Shown: one piece after another, positions 6,781 through 12,663 of the stretch
Position numbering within the stretch: the first letter of the stretch is position 1
Layout: every line of letters starts with the position of its first letter
NCBI GenBank assembly: GCA_016933985.1
Contig: JAFGTU010000506.1
Location: 1 to 13,313, forward strand
Origin: Sedimentisphaerales bacterium
GTDB lineage: Bacteria > Planctomycetota > Phycisphaerae > Sedimentisphaerales > Anaerobacaceae
DNA: 13,313 bases
Direction of reading: 5' to 3'
Translations under genes and position numbers: made by a program
Notes under the pieces: generated by a model
The model's database searches: none
The model's input: the letters and a program-made list of their open reading frames with translations, nothing else
Told to the model about the DNA's origin: nothing

Positions 6781-7832
6781 TCATTCCTTCTTCGCTGCCC
6801 GATACTCATCCAGCCGCTTCTGAAATTTTGTTTTCATTCGTTCGCTCCCTTTTACCGCCTCAAGCGCCTTGGTCTGCACGTCTATCGCCTCTTCAACCTT
6901 GCCATTCTCAAACAGGGCCAGCGCGTATGTATCCAGGATATTCCCGTCTTTTCCTTTCGTAAGCTTGTTGGCCTTTTCAGCCGCATCCAGCGCCAGTTTC
7001 ACATCCCGTTTGTCCTTTTCGACCTGCGTTAATATTTTCCACGCCAGCGAATTCAGCCCATCATCCGACGCCTCGTCGAGCCAATTCCCCAGGATACCTC
7101 TGGCCTCTTCCATCGTCCCTCCGCTGCGGATATTCTCGAAGTAAGCCTGATAAGTCTTCAATTCCGCCTCTTGCTTCGCTTGTTCTTCCGCTCTTTTCGC
7201 GGCGTAGCCGGCTGCGTCGAAGGTCCCGGCAAGCACCTCGTCCAATACCTGCTCCATATCCGCCATCGGATGCCCGTGCCATGCGATCTTTCCCTTCGCA
7301 TCGACAATAAATGCGTGCGGAATGCCGTTAAACTTGAACGCCTTCATGTATCCTGCGGTTACGTTTCCCGTCGGATCCACCGCGACGTTGTAATCCATTT
7401 TCGCCCCTTGCTTGTCCACAAAAGGACTCGCGACATCCGCTTCCTCTTTCGATATCCCGACCACCACCACATTCTTGTCCTTATACTTGTGCGCCACGTC
7501 CGTCAGATGTGGAATGCTCATCAAGCAAGGCCCGCACCACGTCGCCCAGAACTCCACGATATATACTTTCCCGGCCTCAATCTTCACAGCCTTGCCCTTG
7601 ATGAACTCCAGCCCTTTGAGGCTCCACGCCGCATCCCCAACCTTGCTCGGCATCCCCTCAACCACTTGGCCGCTCGTTGACGCCGCATCTCCGCCGCTGC
7701 TTTTAGGCTTCGGCTGGGCCTGCTTGGCCGCTGTCCCCGCTCCGTCGGGTCCTTCGGCGGCCTCCTTCTTCCTGCACCCCCAAAGACCACCACAAGGGAC
7801 ATTACTATCAGGATTCCAATTCGCGTTCTCAT
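6781..7832 (-). CDS. TlpA/ResA-like thioredoxin-fold lipoprotein, with apparent one-base frameshift
   Basis: The intact frame (GTG at 7665 to stop at 6781, 294 aa) begins just before a thioredoxin domain. It has VEFWATWCGPC with the redox pair CGPC at 44-47, a cis-proline in NGIPHAF (Pro116), then a helical TPR-like tail from about 200 to 285. Upstream, the same strand encodes MRTRIGILIVMSLVVVFGG from an ATG at 7832, preceded by a GGAAGG ribosome site, but in another frame. Adding one base in the five-C run at 7777-7781 would join them into a 350-residue protein with a lipobox ending GG-Cys20 and a KKEAAEG linker. The frame upstream of 7665 holds no other start codon before its stop. The repaired product would be an envelope-anchored thiol-disulfide oxidoreductase. 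The shift may be a sequencing error, a recent mutation or phase variation. Confidence 0.75.
7777..7781 (-). other. Homopolymer (five C on plus strand) at the frame switch of the thioredoxin-like gene
   Basis: A run of five Gs on the coding strand marks exactly where the signal-peptide frame and the thioredoxin-body frame must be joined. With six Gs, the codons would read Gly-Gly-Cys-Arg-Lys-Lys and complete a lipoprotein processing site. With five, the signal-peptide frame continues into an arginine-rich product that lacks the lipobox cysteine. Confidence 0.6.
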
Positions 7833-7940
7833 TGAATGCCTTCCATATAGAAGTCCAAGTTGCACCGCAGCCATGCGCCTTCCGCCGCCGCGATTTCGGT
7901 ATCCGTTTCTGCCACAGATGTAGTCAGCCGCGGTTGCTTT

Positions 7941-7986
7941 GGCGCCGAAGCGCCGCACGTGGCTATGCCATCCTTTCGGGGATGAC
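7941..7986 (-). terminator. Two tandem hairpins downstream of the YkgJ pair
   Basis: On the minus strand, 40-85 bases past the stop of the second YkgJ gene, two stems follow each other. The first is GTCATCC-CCGAAA-GGATGGC (7967-7986, one G-T pair). The second is GGCGC-TTCG-GCGCC (7941-7954), closed by a very stable UUCG tetraloop. Neither is followed by a T-run, so intrinsic termination is uncertain; they could instead be a mRNA 3' stabiliser or part of the thioredoxin gene's upstream region. The rest of the 7833-8025 gap shows nothing else recognisable. Confidence 0.35.
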
Positions 7987-8025
7987 GCCCACAGTCTCGG
8001 ATGTTACGGCGTAGTATTGGTGGTG

Positions 8026-8469
8026 TCAACGAATATCGGCAAAGCCGTTGAGCGCATCGGCCAGAGGGCTGTAGCGGTAGGGGATGCCGAGCTCCGTGCA
8101 GATTGCCTTGAATTTCTCCAGTGCCGACTCGCTCAATGCGCTCTGAAAATCCTTGTCGCCCTTGCAGCAGAATATCCGGCAGCCGGCAAAGCGATATTCG
8201 TAGATCGAACAGGCAATAACAACGTTGTACGGGCACCGCCCCGTCGGCATCGGCTCTATGTTCTCGCTGCCTGACTTCGCGGCCAGATACATCAATTCCG
8301 GCGGCGTAACGAACAGGCGATGGTCGAAGGTCTCGAAATCGCAGCACTTGCCGCAGGCGTCGCACCGCCCGGCGGCGTTGGGGTGCTCTCGAATCTGCGT
8401 ATCGAGCCAGGCGTAAACCCGCCCCGCCTTTTCGACTGCGTGATTGGTCAATTCTTCTCGTTCCACCAC
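8026..8469 (-). CDS. YkgJ-family cysteine-cluster protein (second of pair)
   Basis: A 147-residue soluble protein of the YkgJ/Fli B-like 'zinc- or iron-chelating' family. The N-terminal cluster CDACGKCC supplies Cys36, 39, 42 and 43. Later cysteines at 79, 87, 97, 101 and 102 (GRCPY, IACSIYEYR, GCRIFCC) complete the usual set that likely binds a metal or iron-sulfur centre. The biochemical function of the family is unknown. It probably starts at GTG 8469, where AGGAA lies just upstream, and overlaps the end of the preceding YkgJ gene by 22 bases; a second in-frame GTG follows at once. The overlap points to a coupled operon. Compared with its neighbour, the second half carries an unusual Cys-Cys pair (101-102) and it has a longer helical N-terminus. 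Confidence 0.82.
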   Translation of the reverse strand: MVEREELTNHAVEKAGRVYAWLDTQIREHPNAAGRCDACGKCCDFETFDHRLFVTPPELMYLAAKSGSENIEPMPTGRCPYNVVIACSIYEYRFAGCRIFCCKGDKDFQSALSESALEKFKAICTELGIPYRYSPLADALNGFADIR

Positions 8470-8918
8470 TTCCTGCTCTTCTTGATTCTATCGATTTGCC
8501 CGCAGTCATAGGGCCTGCCGCGATTGACCCCGGGGCATTTTCGCGTGGCTTCGTTCCAAGCCTTGCCGCTGACCAGATTGCTCGGCCAAAAAGGCCAGCT
8601 CCGGCATTGGCTCGGACGAACCGCATATATCGCACACTGCTTTCGACCGTCAATCCCTGCGGGACCGTGGGTCTCACGCAGAAAGATGCAATCTTTAGTC
8701 AAGGTATCCTCGATAATGCTGGTCCGCAGGCCGACGCGCTTGAGGTAATCGCGCTTCAGCTCGCCTGTGGGAATCTCCAGGAACTCGGCGATCAGCTTAA
8801 TCTCCGGCCGAGTCACCCAGATATACCCCTCCCCCGGCCCGGAACAGCACCGTCCGCACCCCTGACACTCAAAGTGCAGGCCGTCAACGTACCACGGATT
8901 TCTTTTCCTTTTAGCCAC
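8448..8918 (-). CDS. YkgJ-family cysteine-cluster protein (first of pair)
   Basis: A 156-residue protein of the same YkgJ family. From the GTG at 8918 (MAKRKRNPWYVDG) the cluster CQGCGRCC gives Cys18, 21, 24 and 25, followed by GYIWVTRPEI, DCIFL (Cys77), CAIYAVRPSQCRSWPFWP (Cys95, Cys105) and a late KCPG cysteine. This is the classic family order, so it probably binds metal or an iron-sulfur cluster; the substrate or role is unknown. An upstream in-frame TTG at 8936 would add six residues and has a G-rich stretch (GGGGG) before it, so the start is ambiguous. GTG was chosen because homologues usually begin close to the basic stretch. It overlaps the following YkgJ gene by 22 bases. The two copies are divergent, so this is an old duplication or an assembly of paralogues, not a recent repeat. 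Confidence 0.83.
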   Translation of the reverse strand: MAKRKRNPWYVDGLHFECQGCGRCCSGPGEGYIWVTRPEIKLIAEFLEIPTGELKRDYLKRVGLRTSIIEDTLTKDCIFLRETHGPAGIDGRKQCAIYAVRPSQCRSWPFWPSNLVSGKAWNEATRKCPGVNRGRPYDCGQIDRIKKSRKWWNEKN

Positions 8919-9081
8919 AACTGCCTGATTGTACAAGAATTACCCCCGGCTGGCAACCGGCACAAATGCACACACAGAATGCAGCAACGAAGACATAAGG
9001 GCCCCTGCCTGACAACCGAGCTTTCATATCCAGTGTGAATCAGGGGTAATCCCGTACCGGCGACACTTGGAAAACGCGGTG

Positions 9082-9591
9082 CTACAGAGCGGGCAAGGCT
9101 TGCTCTTTGCTGGCCTTTCTTAGTAGGGCGAGGAGGTCGACGAGGCTCTGGCTGATGATATCGGCGTTTCCGCAGACGTTCATAAAGTTAGTATCGCCGC
9201 TCCACCTGGGCACGATGTGTATATGCAGATGGCCTGGCAGGCCTGCGCCTGCGCATCGGCCAAAGTTCATCCCGATGTTGAAGCCGTGAGGGTGGATTGC
9301 CAGCGACAGCGCCTTTTGGGATTCACGGACGAGCTTAGTCATTTCGAGCATCTCGTCGTCGTTCGCCTCGTCGAGGTCCGGGATGTGGCGGAGCGGGGCT
9401 ATCAATAGGTGGCCGTTGTTGTAAGGGTAGCGATTCAGGATTACGATGCTCTTATCGGTGCGCCAAAGGACGAGATTCTCATCGTCCTTCTGCGGGTCGT
9501 CACGGTTATTGCAGATAAAACAGCCGGTAGTCTTGTCCAGACCCTGAATATAGTTAATCCGCCAGGGCGCCCATAGATTATTGCGTTCCAA
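9082..9591 (-). CDS. HIT-family protein, Ap4A phosphorylase-like
   Basis: A histidine-triad nucleotide-binding hydrolase or transferase of 169 residues from the TTG at 9591. The HIT motif HLHIHIVPRW is at 121-130, and its middle histidine is the expected nucleophile. It also has CFIC at 24-27 (likely zinc ligands), LNRYPYNNGHLLIAPLRH at 52-69, and SGDTNFMNV after the triad, which is characteristic of the AP-4-A phosphorylase-like HIT branch. It should act on dinucleoside polyphosphates or adenylated compounds in the cytosol. The TTG start gives MERNNLWAPWR, the typical beginning, and is preceded by GGAGG (9600-9604) at eight bases. A longer frame from GTG 9618 would start inside the AAGAGCAC repeat array and is unlikely. 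The neighbouring S23 cassette ends just upstream of this ribosome site. Confidence 0.92.
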   Translation of the reverse strand: MERNNLWAPWRINYIQGLDKTTGCFICNNRDDPQKDDENLVLWRTDKSIVILNRYPYNNGHLLIAPLRHIPDLDEANDDEMLEMTKLVRESQKALSLAIHPHGFNIGMNFGRCAGAGLPGHLHIHIVPRWSGDTNFMNVCGNADIISQSLVDLLALLRKASKEQALPAL

Positions 9592-9599
9592 GACCGAAA

Positions 9600-9604
9600 C
9601 CTCC
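9600..9604 (-). promoter_or_regulatory. Shine-Dalgarno that sets the TTG start of the HIT gene
   Basis: GGAGG on the minus strand, eight bases before TTG 9591. It supports the internal TTG start over the upstream GTG at 9618, which lies within repeat sequence and has no ribosome site of its own. Confidence 0.6.
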
Positions 9605-9608
9605 GTAC

Positions 9609-10043
9609 TTAAGAGCACAAGTCACAAGAGCATAAGAGCATAAGAGTACAAGGTGCAAGAGTTAAGATGTTTGTTTCGGGCTCATTCCGGTAATATGGAT
9701 TTATAGAACCCCACAGCAGTCTGCCGACTTCTTCACCCAAATCCTGCAATTTCTTATGCTGCTCGGCATTGACGTATTCCAATCTGGCTGAAAAATCCAA
9801 GAGATACCGTGCCTCCGCCAAGGAACCTAAAGCGACATTGGCAAAGTGCTTGAGTTCTTTCTTGCCTTGTCTGCCGTATCCCTCAACGATGTTTGTAGGA
9901 ACAGAAAGGGCCGATCTCCTCAGTTGAGCAGTAATCCCAAACATTTCTTCTCTGGGAAAGGTTCGTGTGGCCAAATAGGTCTGGTACGCCAACTCGTCGG
10001 CCTTTTGCCAAACAGTCAACTTCTTGTATCCGACTGCATCCAT
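9609..10043 (-). CDS. S23 / four-helix-bundle protein (23S rRNA intervening-sequence protein family)
   Basis: A 144-residue helical protein of the S23 family. Signature blocks are YKKLTVWQKADELAYQTY at the start, FPREEMFGITAQLRRSALSVPTNIVEGYGR in the middle, and a helix with ALGSLAEARYLLDFS. These proteins were first seen inside intervening sequences of bacterial 23S rRNA genes but are common as free-standing genes; their molecular role is unknown, and a nucleic-acid-binding bundle is inferred from basic surfaces. The last about 20 residues (from NILTLAPC to the end) are simply translated from the flanking 7-8 base repeats and are probably not functional, so the conserved domain ends near residue 124. 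The ATG at 10043 lies six bases after a purine stretch. The gene is bracketed by inverted repeat arrays and seems to have arrived as a cassette. Confidence 0.88.
   Translation of the reverse strand: MDAVGYKKLTVWQKADELAYQTYLATRTFPREEMFGITAQLRRSALSVPTNIVEGYGRQGKKELKHFANVALGSLAEARYLLDFSARLEYVNAEQHKKLQDLGEEVGRLLWGSINPYYRNEPETNILTLAPCTLMLLCSCDLCS
9611..9666 (-). repeat. Left array of 7-8 base units flanking the S23 gene
   Basis: Read on the plus strand, the units are AAGAGCAC, AAGTCAC, AAGAGCAT, AAGAGCAT, AAGAGTAC, AAGGTGC, AAGAGTT and AAG. They overlap the 3' end of the S23 gene and stop seven bases before the ribosome site of the HIT gene. CACAAGAGCATAAG at 9623-9636 is an exact inverted copy of 10083-10096. 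Confidence 0.85.
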
Positions 10044-10061
10044 GCTTGCCTTTTTGGATTA

Positions 10062-10118
10062 TGTGTCTAATCCTCTTGTGTCCTTATGCTCTTGTGCACT
10101 TATAACTTTTGTGTCGTT
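10062..10118 (-). repeat. Right array of 7-8 base units flanking the S23 gene
   Basis: Read on the minus strand, the units are AACGACAC, an irregular AAAAGTTAT, AAGTGCAC, AAGAGCAT, AAGGACAC, AAGAGGA and TTAGACAC. The same unit family occurs on the opposite strand at 9611-9666, so the two arrays are inverted around the S23 gene. It sits between the S23 ATG and the lipoprotein coding sequence and runs into the last codons of the latter. Confidence 0.8.
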
Positions 10119-11089
10119 ATGGTTTGCCGGATGGTTATCTGTGGTTTTGCGCTGATTCCGAGCGGTATGACGGAGCCGATCTTCATTTCATACTGCTGGT
10201 TGTACTGCTCGGTTTGGCCGGCGTCGATGTTGAATTTCTCCTCACCCTGGCCGGTGACGCTTAGCAGCTTGTATCCGCCGAGGAATCCGAAGGTTCCGCT
10301 TACCTGGAAGCTTCCCGAATAGGGTATGGGCCAGCTATTCGGCGTGGAATCGGAGGCCGAGTACGAGCCGGTGATCGTAGCGACGCGGCCTTTGAGCGTC
10401 GGACGTATTTCTTTGAGGGCATAAACCACGTCCCTGGCTTTGCGCATCACAATCGGCGAAGGCAGGGAGAGTTTGGATTTCCAGGTCTGGCCCGGCTTAA
10501 GGCCGCCGGATTTCGTGTCTATGCTGGAGATCGCATCCCAGAGGAACCACTGCGTAGCGACGAAGTCGTTAATCATTTCAGGCTCTTTAATTCTGCCGCG
10601 ATTGGCATTGGGTCTAAATGCCTTTTGGCCGACCTGCTTAATCACGTTATCGAGCTCCGAAGCATCTTCTATTTTGCCCGTTGGGCCGACCTTGAAGGTG
10701 TACGCTTTGCCGGCGAAGTATTCGGCGGCGTCTTTGCCGACGGTCGGGGCCGTTCGCTTACTACGGGCGACCTTGGCGGATTTGCACTCGGCCTTTATCG
10801 TAGTCAATCCGAAGGGGTCCACTTCGACCGGCGTGTAGGCCATTACGATTTCCAGGGATTCGGTGCTCGTCTCGGTAGCGTCTTTACCCGGCTTGGACAT
10901 CTTCCCTTCCGGGTCCCACTCTACGGTTACGTCCCTCTTCGAGACAAACCTGTATTGGAGGACTTGTCCCTGCACGAAATCAACGGTCAATATGTTCTCA
11001 TCCTTTTTGGCCGTGCCTTTTTCGGAGCTGCCGCATCCTGCAAGGGCGCCAAGCACAAGAAGCGTCAGGGTGGTAAGTGCAGTTCTCAA
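10100..11089 (-). CDS. DUF6263-like lipoprotein, paralogue of the upstream gene
   Basis: A 329-residue envelope lipoprotein of unknown function. From TTG 11089 it begins with MRTALTTLTLLVLGALAGC, a complete signal peptide with lipobox LAGC and Cys19 as the lipidation site; a charged Ser/Lys linker follows. The mature part is beta-rich with no enzyme motif: QGQVLQYRFVSKRDVTVEW near the beginning, YTFKVGPTGKIED in the middle, GQTWKSKLSLP later. These blocks parallel FEPNDVSTYKVVMEGQ and SIKITPAGNV in the gene upstream, so the two are paralogues. TTG 11089 was preferred because AAAGG lies seven bases before it; a TTG at 11104 is too close to any ribosome site. The last codons and the stop fall in the repeat array of the S23 cassette, so the native C-terminus may have been altered. 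Confidence 0.75.
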   Translation of the reverse strand: MRTALTTLTLLVLGALAGCGSSEKGTAKKDENILTVDFVQGQVLQYRFVSKRDVTVEWDPEGKMSKPGKDATETSTESLEIVMAYTPVEVDPFGLTTIKAECKSAKVARSKRTAPTVGKDAAEYFAGKAYTFKVGPTGKIEDASELDNVIKQVGQKAFRPNANRGRIKEPEMINDFVATQWFLWDAISSIDTKSGGLKPGQTWKSKLSLPSPIVMRKARDVVYALKEIRPTLKGRVATITGSYSASDSTPNSWPIPYSGSFQVSGTFGFLGGYKLLSVTGQGEEKFNIDAGQTEQYNQQYEMKIGSVIPLGISAKPQITIRQTITTQKL

Positions 11090-11182
11090 TTTTAATCCTT
11101 TCAATCCTTGTGGTCTTCACTCGTATGCGGTCGATGCCTGCTGGCCGGCGACCTTGATGCATGCTGCTTCGGACCTTGATTC

Positions 11183-12424
11183 TTAGTTGATTCTTTCGAT
11201 TTCGTAGAGGCGAACGGCCGTCATTCTAAGGGCCGCGGGCGGCTCGTTTGGTTTCTGTGCCGACTCCGGATCGACGGCGAGCCACTCCGATTTCAGCTTC
11301 TCGCTGTACTTTCGCACTTTACCGGCGGCCAGGTCGAGTTCGAGCCGCCCTGTATATTCTTCTTTATTGTCAAAAAGCTTAGAGAGAAAGCCGGTGGACT
11401 GCTCCTGATTAAGCTCGGCGGCATTCTCCGACGACGGCACGCCTTTCATTTCGGCGACCGCGATCTTGCCTTTATCAGAGTCCTCGACGGCGTCGAGCTT
11501 ATAAACCCTTTCATAGGACTTCCCGCCCAGCATCCCGAAGTCGAATGTCTTCATAGCGCTCCAGTCGGCGCCTTTGGCAACGCGGCTTTTTTCCGCAGCA
11601 GGCAGGGCGGGGACCGAATGGCACTGCTTGACAACTTCGCCTGTGAGCAGCGAGCGGGCGGCCTTTGCGGACGGGGAGTTGCCTGTGACGGCGGCCTGGG
11701 CTTCTGCGGTTCCTATGACTTCCACGACGTTGCCGGCAGGCGTGATCTTTATCGAGTAACTCCGGCCTATCAGGCCGTTCATTGGGTCGGTTTTATCTTT
11801 CTCTCTCGAGCTGTCGAAATCCATCGAGATGCTGTCCCGCACCTTGGCGAGGTACTTCAGGTCCTTGATAGTGATCATGGCGATGGCGTTTCCAGCTTCA
11901 TCGACGCTCTTGATTTGTTGGGTGAAGGTAATTTCGCTCCTGTTGCTGGTCAGGCCTCCCTTGAAGGCGGCGGGTTTCGTCGGGGCCGGCCCCTCCCATG
12001 AGACCGACTTTTGGCCCTCCATCACCACCTTGTACGTCGATACGTCGTTAGGCTCGAATTTCAACGCCAACTGAACGGCGTCCTTGGCCGGCTCGACCTT
12101 TGTCTCGGCCACCTTCTCAGGCTCAACCTTTGTCTCAACGTTCTTCTCCGGCTCGACCATTGTTTCAACCACTTTCTCCGGTTCAACCTTCGTCTCGACC
12201 ACCTTTTCCGGCTCGACCTTCGTCTCCACGACTTTTTCGGGTTCGACTTTGGTCTCTACAGTCTTCCCGGTGTCAACTTTGGCTTCTTTGCCGGTATCAA
12301 CGGCCTCTGCAACCTTATCTTCGGCGGTTCCGGTTTGTTTTGCGGACCGTCCGCAGCCTGTGGCCAGGAGCAGCAGGCAAAGCACGGCAGCCACTATTAA
12401 AAGACAACTCTTGTTAGACATCAT
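11183..12424 (-). CDS. DUF6263-like lipoprotein with decapeptide-repeat stalk
   Basis: A 413-residue lipoprotein. Residues 1-24 form a signal peptide with lipobox ATGC (Cys24). After a short linker with two DTGK motifs, six tandem copies of a ten-residue unit with consensus VVETKVEPEK cover residues 55-114; its Val/Thr, Pro and alternating Lys/Glu pattern suggests an extended, charge-balanced spacer that holds the C-terminal domain away from the membrane. Residues 120-413 are a beta-rich domain homologous to that of the downstream lipoprotein. No catalytic residues are recognised; a structural or sensory envelope role is inferred. GGGAG stands seven bases before the ATG at 12424, and a second ATG follows at once. 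A 93-base gap separates it from its paralogue, consistent with one transcript. Confidence 0.8.
   Translation of the reverse strand: MMSNKSCLLIVAAVLCLLLLATGCGRSAKQTGTAEDKVAEAVDTGKEAKVDTGKTVETKVEPEKVVETKVEPEKVVETKVEPEKVVETMVEPEKNVETKVEPEKVAETKVEPAKDAVQLALKFEPNDVSTYKVVMEGQKSVSWEGPAPTKPAAFKGGLTSNRSEITFTQQIKSVDEAGNAIAMITIKDLKYLAKVRDSISMDFDSSREKDKTDPMNGLIGRSYSIKITPAGNVVEVIGTAEAQAAVTGNSPSAKAARSLLTGEVVKQCHSVPALPAAEKSRVAKGADWSAMKTFDFGMLGGKSYERVYKLDAVEDSDKGKIAVAEMKGVPSSENAAELNQEQSTGFLSKLFDNKEEYTGRLELDLAAGKVRKYSEKLKSEWLAVDPESAQKPNEPPAALRMTAVRLYEIERIN
12083..12262 (-). repeat. Six tandem 30-base in-frame repeats encoding VVETKVEPEK
   Basis: Six contiguous 30-base units within the lipoprotein gene. The protein units differ by one or two residues (T-V, V-V, V-V, V-V with Met for Lys, N-V, V-A with Ala for Glu), and synonymous changes distinguish the DNA copies, so this is not a fresh expansion. 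Copy number could vary between strains by slippage or recombination. Confidence 0.9.
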
Positions 12425-12663
12425 CGTTAGTCTCCCGAATAGGTCATACTGATACGTTATATTTAGCCCCGCGTTTTACGCGGGGTTTCGACCGGTTTTG
12501 TGCGGACGTTTGAACCGATTTCGCGTTTCCGCAACGGCAACCAATTATACGATTTGGCTGCCTAAAGACAACAGATTTTTCTTCAATCGGCTTTTATGAC
12601 CGGTTAGAATACGATTTTCAGCTTTTCAAACGACTTTGCAAGCGTTTTTGGAGAATCAGAATA
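12425..12663. promoter_or_regulatory. Divergent intergenic region between lipoprotein gene and ilvD
   Basis: This 239-base region must drive transcription in both directions. A seven-base GC stem, CCCCGCG-TTTTA-CGCGGGG (12467-12485), lies 43 bases upstream of the lipoprotein ATG; on the minus strand a TATAAC box follows it. Nearer ilvD, an imperfect hairpin at 12628-12647 (AAACG..CTT-TGC-AAG-CGTTT) is followed by TT just before the GGAG ribosome site and could act on ilvD leader RNA. GACCGGTT occurs twice (12488-12496 region and 12598-12605). No T-box, leader peptide or clear sigma-70 -35/-10 pair was found, so all promoter placement is tentative. Confidence 0.35.

Larger units (their letters stand above)
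9611..10118 (-). mobile_element. Putative S23 cassette (IVS-like or miniature mobile element)
   Basis: About 0.5 kb consisting of one S23 gene between inverted arrays of AAGAGCAT-type units that share a perfect 14-base inverted match. It contains no transposase or recombinase, so mobility would need help in trans or an RNA route like that of rRNA intervening sequences. Insertion between two same-strand genes, with the HIT ribosome site left intact, fits a tolerated insertion. The call is inferred from structure; no target-site duplication is obvious. Confidence 0.5.

Noticed and set aside
7829..8677. Long minus-strand open frame of 282 codons across both YkgJ genes
   Set aside because: It is arginine-rich, has no family motif, and lies out of frame under two well-supported cysteine-cluster genes.
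8937..9081. CCCCTG...CAGGGG inverted repeat between hit and ykgJ as a terminator
   Set aside because: The loop is about 35 bases and no T-run follows; nothing else in this gap is recognisable.
9611..9666. Short repeats beside the S23 gene as CRISPR or simple microsatellite
   Set aside because: Units are only 7-8 bases without spacers, and the inverted counterpart on the other side of the gene points to cassette ends.
12083..12262. Tandem 30-base repeats as a CRISPR array
   Set aside because: There are no spacers; the units are contiguous and in frame within a lipoprotein gene.
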